In this document: positions 1 through 11,888 of the stretch, piece after piece
Numbering within the stretch: the first letter of the stretch is position 1
Layout: each line of letters starts with the position of its first letter
Position numbers and translations under genes: made by a program
The notes under the pieces: generated by a model
What the model was told of the DNA's origin: nothing
Databases searched by the model: none
Seen by the model: only the letters and a program-made list of their open reading frames with translations
Assembly: GCA_027186245.1 (NCBI GenBank)
Contig: CP114490.1
Span: 5,843,001-5,907,000, forward strand
Source: Coriaria nepalensis
Taxonomy: Eukaryota; Streptophyta; Magnoliopsida; Cucurbitales; Coriariaceae
Direction: 5' to 3'
DNA length: 64,000 nucleotides

Positions 1-10
1 ACATAAGGAC

Positions 11-151
11 AGTTATGTCTTTGTTTCACCTGAAAATCATTTCAATGAGTCTTCTAAAGCCATTAAATCATTCGAATGAGATTCGAATGAATTCTAATTT
101 CGCATTTCAAACACAAGTTTCGTGCATAACATTCTAATGATATTTCAAGCA
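11..151 (+). repeat. Representative monomer A (141 bp)
   Basis: First complete A-type monomer. It starts 'agttatgtctttg' (more often 'agttgtgtctttg'), has the diagnostic 'cacctgaaaatcatttcaa' and 'cttctaaagccattaaatc' (variant: 'ctcaagctactaaatc'), then the dyad at 69-89, the EcoRI site GAATTC at 89-94, and ends 'cataacattctaatgatat' plus 'ttcaagca'. Variants across the window include CGG in place of CGA inside the dyad, 'cattctaatgag', and 'gtgtttttgtttgac'. Monomer borders are my choice, because a tandem repeat has no natural start. Confidence 0.93.
69..89. other. Dyad symmetry element of monomer A
   Basis: Perfect inverted repeat with arms CATTCGAAT and ATTCGAATG around a 3-bp GAG spacer, directly followed by GAATTC. 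It recurs at the same place in many A monomers; copies with CGG, 'cattctaatg' or an 11-bp loss weaken it. Short dyads of this kind are known from several centromeric satellites, where cruciform formation has been proposed. Whether it folds here is unknown. Confidence 0.85.
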
Positions 152-296
152 AACGTGTGCTTTTGTTTCACATGAAACTCAATTCTGTGGGTCTACTCAA
201 CCCACTAAATAATATGAATAAGGTTCGAACGAATTATATATATTCGCATTTTAAACAGAAGTTTGGTGCATAAGATACTTATGGTCTTCGAAGGAC
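152..296 (+). repeat. Representative monomer B (usually about 142 bp, here 145)
   Basis: First complete B-type monomer. It starts 'aacgtgtgcttttg' and has 'cacatgaaactcaattctg', 'gggtct(c/a)ctcaaccc', 'aatatgaataaggttcgaa' and ends 'catactaatggtctt' plus a variable tail before 'aaggac'. It aligns with A and C over its length but lacks the left dyad arm and instead carries the 8-bp palindrome GTTCGAAC. This copy has extra bases in 'attatatatattcg', which explains its length. Frequent variants are 'gaattatatttt' (EcoRI site lost), 'gaattctctttt', and 'ggttggaacg'. Confidence 0.92.
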
Positions 297-439
297 ATGT
301 GTACCTGTTTTTCACCTTAGAGTCATCTGAATGTGTCTTTTCAAGACACTAAACCATTTGAATGATGTTCAAATGAATTCTATTTTCACACATCAAACCC
401 AAATTCTGTGCATAAACTTGCTAGTGATCATATAAGGAC
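297..439 (+). repeat. Representative monomer C (143 bp)
   Basis: First complete C-type monomer. It starts 'atgtgtacctgtttttcac', has 'cttaga(c/g)tcatttgaatg', 'tcttcaagacactaaacc', the dyad at 355-375, 'cacacatcaaacccaaatt' and ends 'cataaacttgctagtgatc' followed by 'atataaggac'. C is the only type with the doubled hairpin-like 'gtgtctcttcaagacac' stretch, itself an imperfect inverted repeat. Variants: 'catcaaacacaaattccg', 'cagcttacactc', and the A-tract form described separately. Confidence 0.92.
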
Positions 440-3299
440 AGTTGTGTCTTTGTTTCACCTGAAAATCATTTTAATGAGTGTTCTAAAGCCATTAAATCAT
501 TTGAATGAGATTCGAATGAATTCTAATTTCGCACTTCAAACACAAGTTTCGTGCATAAGATTCTAATGATATTTCAAGCAAACGTGTGCTTTTGTTTCAC
601 ATGAAACTCAATTCTGTGGGTCTCCTCAATCCACTAAATAATATGAATAAGGTTCGAACAAATTCTATTTTCGCATTTCAAACAGAAGTTTCGTGCATAA
701 CATACTAATGGTCTTCGAAGGACATGTGTACCTGTTTTTCACCTTAGACTCATTTGAATGTGACTCTTCAAGACACTAAACCATTTGAATGATGTTCAAA
801 TGAATTCTATTTTTACACATCAAACCTAAATTCTGTGCATAAACTTGCTAGTGATCGTATAAGGACAGTTGTGTCTTTGTTTCACCTGAAAATCATTTCA
901 ATGAGTCTTCTAAAGCCATTAAATCATTCGAATGAGATTCGAATGAATTCTATTTTCGCACTTCAAACACAAGTTTCGTGCATAACATTCTAATGATATT
1001 TCAAGAAAACGTGTGCTTTAGTTTCACATGAAACTCAATTCTGTGGGTCTCCTTAACCCACTAAATAATATGAATAAGGTTCGAATGTATTCTATTTTCG
1101 CATTTCAAACAGTAGTCTCGTGCATAACATACTAATGGTCTTCGAAGGACATGTCTGCCTGTTTTTCACCTTAGAGTTATTTGAATGTGTCTCTTCAAGA
1201 CACTAAACCATTTAAATGATATTCAAATGAATTCTATTTTCACACATCAAACACAAATTTGGTGCATAACTTGCTAGTGATCACAAAAGGACAGTTGTGT
1301 CTTTGTTTCACCTGAAAATCATTTCAATGAGTCTTCTCAAGCTACAAAATCATTCTAATGAGATTCAAATGAATTCTATTTTGGTACTTCAAACACAAGT
1401 TTCGTGCATAACATTCTAATGATATTTCAAGCAAACATGTGCTTTTGTTACACATGAAACTCAATTCTGTGGGTCTCCTCAACCCATTAAATTATATGAA
1501 TAAGGTTCGAACGAATTATATTTTCGCATTTCGAACAAAAGTTTCATGCATAACATACTAATGGTCTTTGATGGACATGTGTGCCTGTTTTTCACCTTAG
1601 ACTCATTTGAATGTGTCTCTTCAAGACACAAAACCATTTGAATGATGTTCAAATGAATTCTATTTTCCCACATCAAACACAAATTCTGTGCATAAACTTG
1701 CTAGTGATCACATAAGGACAGTTGTGTCTTTGTTTCACCTGAAAATCATTTCAATGAGTTTTCTCAAGCTAATAAATCATTCCAATGAGATTCAAATGAA
1801 TTCTATTTTCGCATTTCAAACACAAGTTTCGTGCATAACATTCTAATGATATTTCAAGCAAACGTGTGCATTTATTTCACATGAAACTCAATTATGTGGG
1901 TCTGCTCAACCCACTAAATAATATGAATAAGGCTCGAACGACTTCTATTTTCGCATTTCAAACAGAAGTTTCGTGCATCACATATTAATGGTCTTTGAAG
2001 GACATGTGTGCCTGTTTTTCACCTTAGACTCATTTGAATGTGTCTCTTCAAGACACGAAACCATTTGAATGATGTTCAAATGAATTCTATTTTCACACAT
2101 CACACCCAAATTCTGTGCATAAACTTGCTAGTGATCATATAAGGACAGTTGTGTTTTTGTTTCACCTGAAAATCATTTCAATGAGTCTTCTAAAGCCGTT
2201 AAATCATTCGAATGAGATTCGAATGAATTCTATTTTCGCACTTCAAACACAAGTTTCGTGCATAACATTCTAATGATATTTCAAGCAAACGTGTGCTTTT
2301 GTTTCACATCAAACTCAATTCTGTGGGTCTCCTCAACCCACTAAATAATATGAATAAGGTTCGAACGAATTCTATTTTCGCATTTCAAACAGAAGTTTCG
2401 TGCATAACATACTAATGGTCTTCGAAGGACATGTGTACCTGTTTTTTACCTTAGAGTCATTTGAATGTGTCTGTTCAAGACACACAAAAAATTGAATGAT
2501 GTTCAAATGAATTCTATTTTCACACATCAAACCCAAATTCTGTGCATAAACTTGCTAGTGATCATATAAGGACAGTTGTGTCTTTGTTTCACCTGAAAAT
2601 CATTTCAATGAGTCTTCTAAAGCCATTAAATCATTCGAATGAGATTCGGATGAATTCTAATTTCGCACTTTAAACACAAGTTTTGTGCATAAAATTCTAA
2701 TGATATTTCAAGCAAACATGTGCTTTTGTTTCACATGAAACTCAATTCTGTGGGTCTCCTCAACCCACTAAATATTATGAATAATGTTCGAACGAATTAT
2801 ATTTTCGCATTTCGAACACAAGTTTCGTGCGTAACATACTAATGGTCTTGGAAGGACATGTGTACCTGTTTTTCAGCTTTGACTCATTTGAATGTGTCTC
2901 TTCAAAACACTACACCATTTGAATGATGTTCAAATGAATTATATTTTCACACATCAAACACAAATTCCGTGCATAACTTGCTAGTGATCACATAAGGACA
3001 GTTGTGTCTTTGTTTCACCTGAAAATCATTTTAATGAGTCTTCTCAAGCTACTAAATCATTCTAATGAGATTCGAATGAATTTTAATTTCGCATTTCAAA
3101 CACAAGTTTCGTGCATAACATTCTAATGATATTTCAAGCAAATATGTGCTTTTGTTTCACATGAAACTCAATTCTGTGGGTGTGCTCAACCAACTAAATA
3201 ATATGAATAAGGTTGGAACGAATTCTATTTTTGCAATTCAAACAGGAGTTTCGTGCATAACATACTAATGGTCTTTGAAGGACATGTGTGCCTGTTTTT

Positions 3300-6200
3300 C
3301 ACCTTAGACTCATTTGAATGTGTCTCTTCAAGACACGAAACCATTTGAATGATGTTCAATGAATTCTATCTTCACACATCAAACCCAAATTCGGTGCATA
3401 AACTTGCTAGTGATCATATAAGGACAGTTGTGTCTTTGTTTCACCTGAAAATCATTTCAATGAGTCTTCTAAAGCCGTTAAATCATTCGAATGAGATTCG
3501 AAAGAATTCTATTTTCGCACTTCAAACACAAGTTTCGTGCATAACATTCTAATGATATTTCAAGCAAACGTGTGCTTTTGTTTCACATGAAACTCAATTC
3601 TGTGGGTCTCCTCAACCCACTAAATAATATGAATAAGGTTCGAACGAATTATATTTTCGCATTTCAAACAGAAGTTTCGTGCATAAGATACTTATGGTCT
3701 TCGAAGGACATGTGTACCTGTTTTTCACCTTAGAGTCATTTGAATGTGTCTTTTCAAGACACTAAACCATTTGAATGATGTTCAAATGAATTCTATTTTC
3801 ACACATCAAACCCAAATTCTGTGCATAAACTTGCTAGTGATCATATAAGGACAGTTGTGTCTTTGTTTCACCTGACAATCATTTCAATGAGTCTTCTAAA
3901 GCCATTACATCATTGGAATGAGAGTCGAATGAATTCCAATTTCGCACTTCAAACACAAGTTTCGTGCATAAAATTCTAATGATATTTCAAGCAAACGTGT
4001 GCTTTTGTTTCACATGAAACTCAATTCTGTGAGTCTCCTCAACCCACTAAATAATATGAATAAGGCTCGAACGAATTCTATTTTCGCATTTCAAACAGAA
4101 GTTTCGTGCATCACATATTAATCGTCTTTGAAGGACATGTGTGCCTGTTTTTCACCTTAGACTCATTTGAATGTGTCTCTTCAAGACACAAAACGATTTG
4201 AATGATGTTCAAATGAATTCTGTTTTCCCACATCAAACACAAATTCAGTGCATAAACTTGCTAGTGATCACATAAGGACAGTTGTGTCTTTGTTTCACCT
4301 GAAAATCATTTCAATGAGTCTTCTCAAGCTACTAAATCATTCTAATGAGATTCAAATGAATCCTAATTTCGCATTTCAAACACAAGTTTCGTGCATAACA
4401 TTCTAATGTTATTTCAAGCAAACATGTGCTTTTGTATCACATGAAACTCAATTCTGTGAGTCTACTCAACCTACTAAATCATATGAATAAGGTTCGAACG
4501 AATTCCCTTTTTGCATTTCAAACAGAAGTTTCAAGCATAACATACTAATGGTCTTTGAATGACATGTGTGCCTGTTTGTCACCTTAGAGTCATTTGAATG
4601 TGTCTCTTCAAGAAACTAAACCATTTAAATGATATTCAAATGAATTCTATTTTCACATATCAAACACAAATTTGGTGCATAACTTGCTAGTGATCACATA
4701 AGGACAGTTGTGTCTTTGTTTCACCTGAAAATCATTTCAATTAGTCTTCTCAAGCTACTAAATCATTCTAATGAGATTCAAATGAATTCTATTTTGGTAC
4801 TTCAAACACAAGTTTCGTGCATAACATTCTAATGATATTTCAAGCAAACATGTGCTTTTGTTACACATGAAACTCAACTCTGTGGGTCTCCTCAACCCAC
4901 TAAATTATATGAATAAGGTTCGAACGAATTATATTTTCGCATTTCGAACAAAAGTTTCGTGCATAACATACTAATGGTCTTTGAAGGACATGTGTGCCTG
5001 TTTTTCAACTTAGACTCATTTGAATGTGTCTCTTCAAGACACGAAACCATTTGAATGATGTTCAATGAATTCTATCTTCACACATCAAACCCAAATTCGG
5101 TGCATAAACTTGCTAGTGATCATATAAGGACAGTTGTGTCTTTGTTTCACCTGAAAATCATTTCAATGAGTCTTCTAAAGCCGTTAAATCATTCGAATGA
5201 GATTCGAATGAATTCTATTTTCGCACTTCAAACACAAGTTTCGTGCATAACATTCTAATGATATTTCAAGCAAACGTGTGCTTTTGTTTCACATGAAACT
5301 CAATTCTGTGAGTCTCCTCAACCCACTAAATAATATGAATAAGGTTCGAACGAATTATATTTTCGCATTTCAAATAGAAGTTTCGTGCATAAGATACTTA
5401 TGGTCTTCGAAGGACATGTGTACCTGTTTTTCACCTTAGAGTCATTTGAATGTGTCTTTTCAAGACACTAAACCATTTGAATGACGTTCAAATGAATTCT
5501 ATTTTCACACATCAAACCCAAATTCTGTGCATAAACTTGCTAGTGATCATATAAGGACAGTTGTGTCTTTGTTTCATCTGAAAATCATTTCAATGAGTCT
5601 TCTAAAGCCATTACATCATTCGAATGAGAGTCGAATGAATTCTAATTTCGCACTTCAAACACAAGTTTCGTGCATAAAATTCTAATAATATTTCAAGCAA
5701 ACGTGTGCTTTTGTTTCACATGAAACTCAATTCCGTGGGTCTCCTCAACCCACTAAATAATATGAATAAGGCTCGAACGAATTCTATTTTCGCATTTCAA
5801 ACAGAAGTTTCGTGCATCACATATTAATCGTCTTTGAAGGACATGTGTGCCTGTTTTTCACCTTAGACTCATTTGAATGTGTCTCTTCAAGACACGAAAC
5901 CATTTGAATGATGTTCAAATGAATTCTATTTTCACACATCAAACACAAATTCCGTGCATAACCTTGCTAGTGATCATATAAGGACAGTTGTGTCTTTGTT
6001 TCACCTTAAAATCATTTCAATGAGTTTTCTCAAGCAACTAAATCATTCTAATGAGATTCGAATGAATTCTATTTTCGCACTTCAAACACAATTTGGTGCA
6101 TAACATTCTAATGATATTTCAAGCAAACATGTGCTTTTGTATCACATGAAACTCAATTCTGTGAGTCTACTCAACCTACTAAATCATATGAATAAGGTTC

Positions 6201-6700
6201 GAACGAATTCCCTTTTTGCATTTCAAACAGAAGTTTCAAGCATAACATACTAATGGTCTTTGAATGACATGTGTGCTTGTTTGTCACCTTAGAGTCATTT
6301 GAATGTGTCTCTTCAAGAAACTAAACCCTTTAAATGATATTCAAATGAATTCTATTTTCACATATCAAACACAAATTTGGTGCATAACTTGCTAGTGATC
6401 ATATAAGGACAGTTGTGTCTTTGTTTCACCTGAAAATCATTTCAATGAGTCTTCTCAAGCTACTAAATCATTCGAATGAGATTCGAATGAATTCTAATTT
6501 CGCATTTCAAACACAAGTTTTGTGCATAACATTCTAATGATATTTCAAACAAACATGTGCTTTTGTTACACATGAAACTCAACTCTGTGGGTCTCCTCAA
6601 CCCACTAAATTATATGAATAAGGTTCGAACGAATTATATTTTCGCATTTCGAACAAAAGTTTCGTGCATAACATACTAATGGTCTTTGAAGGACATGTGT
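3300..6700 (+). repeat. 4-trimer (1706 bp) duplicated block, mosaic
   Basis: Bases about 3300-4180 match 5006-5886, and about 4330-4990 match 6036-6700, both at an offset of 1706 bp. Shared rare marks include 'gttcaatgaattctatctt' (3355/5061), 'aagatacttatgg' (3687/5393), 'catcacatattaatcg', 'gtatcacatgaaactc' and 'gttacacatg'. Between the two matching stretches (4180-4330 against 5886-6036) the copies differ clearly, as in 'ttttcccacatc' against 'ttttcacacatc'. This looks like an old 4-trimer duplication later patched by conversion. Confidence 0.8.
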
Positions 6701-8459
6701 GCCTGTTTTTCACCTTAGAGTCATTTGAATGTGTCTCTTCAAGACACAAAACGATTTGAATGATGTTCAAATGAATTCTATTTTCCCACATCAAACACAA
6801 ATTCAGTGCATAAACTTGCTAGTGATCACATAAGGACAGTTGTGTCTTTGTTTCACCTGAAAATCATTTCAATGAGTCTTCCCAAGCTACTAAATCATTC
6901 TAATGAGATTCAAATGAATTCTATTTCTGCATTTCAAACACAAGTTTCGCGCATAACATTCTAATGATATTTCAAGCAAACGTGTGCATTTATTTCACAC
7001 GAAACTCAATTCTGTGGGTCTCCTCAACCCACTAAATAATATGAATAAGGCTCTAACGAATTCTATTTTTGCATTTCAAATAGGAGTTTCGTGCATAACA
7101 TAGTAATGGTCTTTGAAGGACATGTGTCCTAGTTTTTCACCTTAGACTCATTTGAATGTGTCTCTTCAAGACACGAAACCATTTGAATGATGTTGAAATG
7201 AATTCTATTTTCACACATCAAACACAAATTCCGTGCATAACCTTGCTAGTGATCATATAAGGACAGTTGTGTCTTTGTTTCACCTTAAAATCATTTCAAT
7301 GAGTTTTCTCAAGCCACTAAATCATTCCAATGAGATTCGAATGAATTCTATTTTCGCACTTGAAACACAAGTTTCTTGCATAACATTCTAATGATATTTC
7401 AAGCAAACATGTGCTTTTGTATCACATGAAACTCAATTCTGTGAGTCTACTCAACCTACTAAATCATATGAATAAGGTTCGAACGAATTCTCTTTTTGCA
7501 TTTCAAACAGGAGTTTCGTGCATAACATACTAATGGTCTTCGAAAGACATGTGTGCCTGTTTTTCACCTTAGACTCATTTGAATGTGTCTCTTCAAGACA
7601 CGAAACCATTTGAATGATGTTCAAATGAATTCTATTTTCACACATCAAACCCAAATTCTGTGCATAAACTTGCTTGTGATCATATAACGACAGTTGTGTC
7701 TTTGTTTCACCTGAAAATCATTTCAATGAGTCTTCTCAAGCTACTAAATCATTCGAATGAGATTCGAATGAATTCTAATTTCGCATTTCAAACACAAGTT
7801 TCGTGCATTACATTCTAATGATATTTCAAGCAAACGTGTGCTTTTGTTTCACATGAAAGTCAATTACGTGGGTCTCCTCAACCCACTAAATAATATGAAT
7901 AAGGTTGGAACGAATTATATTTTCGCATTTCGAACAGGAGTTTCGTGCATAACATACTAATGGTCTTGGAAGGACATGTGTGCCTGTTTTTCAGCTTTGA
8001 CTCATTTGAATGTGTCTCTTCAAAACACTACACCATTTGAATGATGTTCAAATGAATTCTATTTTCACACATCAAACACAAATTCCGTGCATAACTTGCC
8101 AGTGATCATATAAGGACAGTTGTGTCTTTGTTTCACCTGAAAATCATTTCAATGAGTCTTCTAAAGCCATTACATCATTCGAATGAGATTCGAATGAATT
8201 CTAATTTCGCACTTTAAACACAACTTTGGTGCATAAAATTCTAATGATATTTCAAGCAAACGTGTGCTTTTGTTTGACATGAAACTCAATTCTGTGGGTC
8301 TCCTCAACCCACTAAATAATATGAATAAGGTTCGAACGAATTCTATTTTCGCATTTCAAACAGAAATTTCGTGCATAACATACTAATGGTCTTTGAAAGA
8401 CATGTGTGCCTATTTTTCAGCTTAGACTCATTTGAATGTGTCTCTTCAAGACACTAAAC

Positions 8460-8480
8460 CATTTGAATGATATTCAAATG
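8460..8480. other. Dyad symmetry element of monomer C
   Basis: Perfect inverted repeat with arms CATTTGAAT and ATTCAAATG around a GAT spacer, followed by GAATTC, at the position equivalent to the A dyad. In C copies with 'gatgttcaaatg' one pair is lost. The arm sequence differs from A by C/T at one site in each arm, yet the pairing is kept. Confidence 0.85.
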
Positions 8481-8706
8481 AATTCTATTTTCACACATCA
8501 AACACAAATTCCGTGCATAACTTGCTAGTGATCACATAAGGACAGTTGTGTCTTTGTTTCACCTGAAAATCATTTCAATGAGTCTTCTAAAGCCGTTAAA
8601 TCATTCGAATGAGATTCGAATGAATTCTATTTTCGCACTTCAAACACAATTTTCGTGCATAACATTCTAATGATATTTCAAGCAAACATGTGCTTTTGTT
8701 TCACAT

Positions 8707-8719
8707 GAAAATCATTTCA
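8707..8719 (+). other. A-like patch inside a B monomer
   Basis: The B monomer reads 'gaaaatcatttcagtggg' where ordinary B reads 'gaaactcaattctgtggg'. All three changed bases are the ones found in A ('gaaaatcatttcaatgag'). The same B form occurs near 9558, 21017, 22288, 29966, 31247, 33810, 37656, 39787, 41068, 47323, 49456, 54001, 56133 and 60680. Confidence 0.8.
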
Positions 8720-11700
8720 GTGGGTCTCCTCAACCCACTAAATCATATGAATAAGGTTCGAACGAATTATATTTTCGCATTTCAAACAAAAGTTTCGTGC
8801 ATAACATACTAATGGTCCTGGAAGGACATGTGTACCTGTTTTTCACCTTAGACTCATTTGAATGTGTCTCTTCAAGACACTAAACCATTTGAATGATATT
8901 CAAATGAATTCTATTTTCACACATCAAACCCAAATTCTGTGCATAAACTTGCTAGTGATCATATAAGGACAGTTGTGTTTTCGTTTCACCTGAAAATCAT
9001 TTCAATGAGTCTTTTAAAGCCGTTAAATCATTCGAATGAGATTCGAATGAATTCTATTTTCGCATTTCAAACACATGTTTCGTGCATAACATTCTAATGA
9101 TATTTCAACCAAACGTGTGCTTTTGTTTCACATGAAACTCAATTCTGTGGGTCTCCTCAACCCACTAAATAATATGAATAAGGTTGGAACGAATTCTATT
9201 TTCGCATTTCAAACAGAAGTTTCGTGCATAACATACTAATGGTCTTGGAAGGACATGTGTACCTGTTTTTCACCATAGACTCATTTGAATGTGTCTCTTC
9301 AAAATACTACACCATTTGAATGATGTTCAAATGAATTCTATTTTCACACATCAAACACAAATTCCGTGCATAACTTGCTAGTGATCACATAAGGACAGTT
9401 GTGTCTTTGTTTCACCTGAAAATCATTTCAATGAGTCTTCTCAAGCTACTAAATCATTCTAATGAGATTCCAATGAATACTTTTTTCGCACTTCAAACAC
9501 AAGTTTCGTGCATAACATTCTAATGATATTTCAAGCAAACGTGTGCTTTTGTTTCACATGAAAATCATTTCAGTGGGTCTCCTCAACCCACTAAATCTTA
9601 TGAATAAGGTTCGAACGAATTATATTTTCGCATTTCGAACACAAGTTTCGTGCATAACATACTAATGGTCTTGGAAGGACATGTGTACCTGTTTTTCACC
9701 TTAGACTCATTTGAATGTGTCTCTTCAAGACACTAAACCATTTGAATGATGTTCAAATGAATTCTATTTTAACACATCAAACCCAAATTCTGTGCATAAA
9801 CTTGCTAGTGATCATATAAGGACAGTTGTGTCTTTGTTTCACTTGAAAATCATTTCAATGAGTCTTCTAAAGCCATTAAATCATTCTAATGAGATTCGAA
9901 TGAATTCTATTTTCGCACTTCAAACACAAGTTTCGTGCATAACATTCTAATGATATTTCAAGCAAACATGTGCTTTTGTTTCACATGAAACTCAATTCTG
10001 TGGGTCTCCTCAACCCACTAAATCATATGAATAAGGTTCGAACGAATTCTCTTTTCGCCTTTCAAACTGAAGTTTCATGCATAACATACTAATGGTCTTT
10101 GAAAGACATGTGTGTCTGTTTTTCAGCTTAGACTCATTTGAATGTGTCTCTTCAAGACACTAAACCATTTGAATGATATTCAAATGAATTCTATTTTCAC
10201 ACATCAAACACAAATTCCGTGCGTAACTTGCTAGTGATCACATAAGGACAGTTGTGTCTTTGTTTCACCTGACAAAATCATTTCAATGAGTCTTCTCAAG
10301 CTACTAAATCATTCTAATGAGATTCAAATGAATCCTAATTTCGCATTTCAAACACAAGTTTCGTGCATAACATTCTAATGATATTTCAAGCAAACGTGTG
10401 CTCTTGTTTCACATGAAACTCAATTCTGTGGCTCTCCTCAACCCACTAAATAATATGAATAAGGTTCGAACGAATTCTATTTTCGCATTTCAAACACAAG
10501 TTTCGTGCATAACATACTAACGGTCATGGAAGGACATGTGTACCTGTTTTTCACCTTAGACTCATTTGAATGTGTCTCTTCAAGACACGAAACCATTTGA
10601 ATGATGTTCAAATGAATTCTATTTTCACACATCAAACCCAAATTCTGTGCATAAACTTGCTAGTGATCATATAAGGACAGTTGTGCCTTTGTTTCACCTG
10701 AAAATCATTTCAATGAGTCTTCTAAAGCCATTACATCATTTGAATGAGAGTCGAATGAATTCTAATTTCGCACTTCAAATACAAGTTTCGTGCATAAAAT
10801 TCTAATGATATTTCAAGCAAACGTGTGCTTTTGTTTCACATGAAACTCAATTCTGTGGGTCTCCTCAACCCACTAAATAATATGAATAAGGTTCGAACGA
10901 ATTCTATTTTCGCATTTCAAACAGAAGTTTCGTGCATAACATACTAATGGTCTTGGAAGGACATGTGTGCCTGTTTTTCAGCTTAGACTCATTTGAATGT
11001 GTCTCTTCAAAACACTACACCATTTGAATGATGTTCAAATGAATTCTATTTTCACACATCAAACACAAATTCCGTGCATAACTTGCTAGTGATCACATAA
11101 GGACAGTTGTGTCTTTGTTTCACCTGAAAATCATTTCAATGAGTCTTCTCAAGCTACTAAATCATTCTAATGAGATTCGAATGAAATTTAATTTCGCATT
11201 TCAAACACAAGTTTCGTGCGTAACATTCTATTGATATTTCAGGCAAACATGTGCTTTTGTTTCACATGAAACTCAATTCAGTGGGTCTCCTCAACCCACT
11301 AAATAATATGAATAAGGTTCGAACGAATTCTCTTTTCGCATTTGAAACAGAAGTTTCATGCATAACATACTAATGGTCTTTGAAAGACATGTGTGCCTGT
11401 TTTTCAGCTAAGACTCATTTGAATGTGTCTCTTCAAGACACTAAACCGTTTGAATGATATTCAAATGAATTCTATTTTCACACATCAAACACAAATTCCG
11501 TGCATAACTTGCTAGTGATCACATAAGGACAGTTATGTCTTTGTTTCACCTGAAAATCATTTCAATGAGTCTTCTAAAGCCATTAAATCATTCGAATGAG
11601 ATTCGAATGAATTCTCATTTCGCATTTCAAACACAAGTTTCGTGCATAACATTCTAATGATATTTCAAGCAAACGTGTGCTTTTGTTTCACATGAAACTC

Positions 11701-11888
11701 AATTCTGTGGGTCTCCTCAATCCACTAAATAATATGAATAAGGTTCGAACGAATTCTCTTTTCGCATTTCAAACAGAAGTTTCATGCATAACATACTAAT
11801 GGTCTTTGAAAGACATGTGTGCCTGTTTTTCAGCATAGACTCATTTGAATGTGTCTCTTCAAGACACTAAACCATTTGAATGATATTC

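Larger units (their letters stand above)
1..3300 (+). repeat. Diverged trimers, left edge block
   Basis: About eight trimers with many single-copy variants and small indels. The first trimer shares rare bases ('aagatacttatgg' near 273) with trimers at about 3687 and 5393, and its A part closely resembles the trimer at 11521. A C monomer near 2461-2520 has 'cacacaaaaaattgaatg', a possible forerunner of the A-tract form seen after 30 kb. No clear longer period runs through the whole block. Confidence 0.85.
6700..11888 (+). repeat. Diverged trimer block
   Basis: About twelve trimers of mixed ancestry. B monomers include the A-like form ('gaaaatcatttcagtggg') at 8707 and near 9558. An odd 'cacctgacaaaatc' insertion sits near 10267. 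The trimers around 11100-11888 become alike (B with 'gaattctcttttcgc', C with 'cagct(t/a)agactc') and lead into the 2966-bp units. No gene or mobile element is visible. Confidence 0.82.

Noticed and set aside
212..240. CENP-B-box-like match on the minus strand of B ('attcgttcgaacc')
   Set aside because: It keeps TTCG and the central A but lacks the CGGG half of the known mammalian motif, and much of the match is the EcoRI/TTCGAA palindrome. Probably chance.
297..439. Small RNA hairpin or tRNA in monomer C ('gtgtctcttcaagacac')
   Set aside because: The short imperfect hairpin is not embedded in any RNA-gene structure and there is no promoter box or terminator pattern; repeat dyads explain it.
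1479..1682. Minus-strand 67-codon open frames at 1479, 6597, 7451, 12132, 15098, 17210
   Set aside because: They lie in the same B-to-C position of the satellite, exist only in copies that happen to lack a stop, and recur with the repeat period. No gene context or start signal supports them.
3349..3552. Plus-strand 67-codon open frames at 3349 and 5055
   Set aside because: Satellite by-products: both come from the same C-A stretch 1706 bp apart and depend on a one-base loss in 'gttcaatgaattc'.
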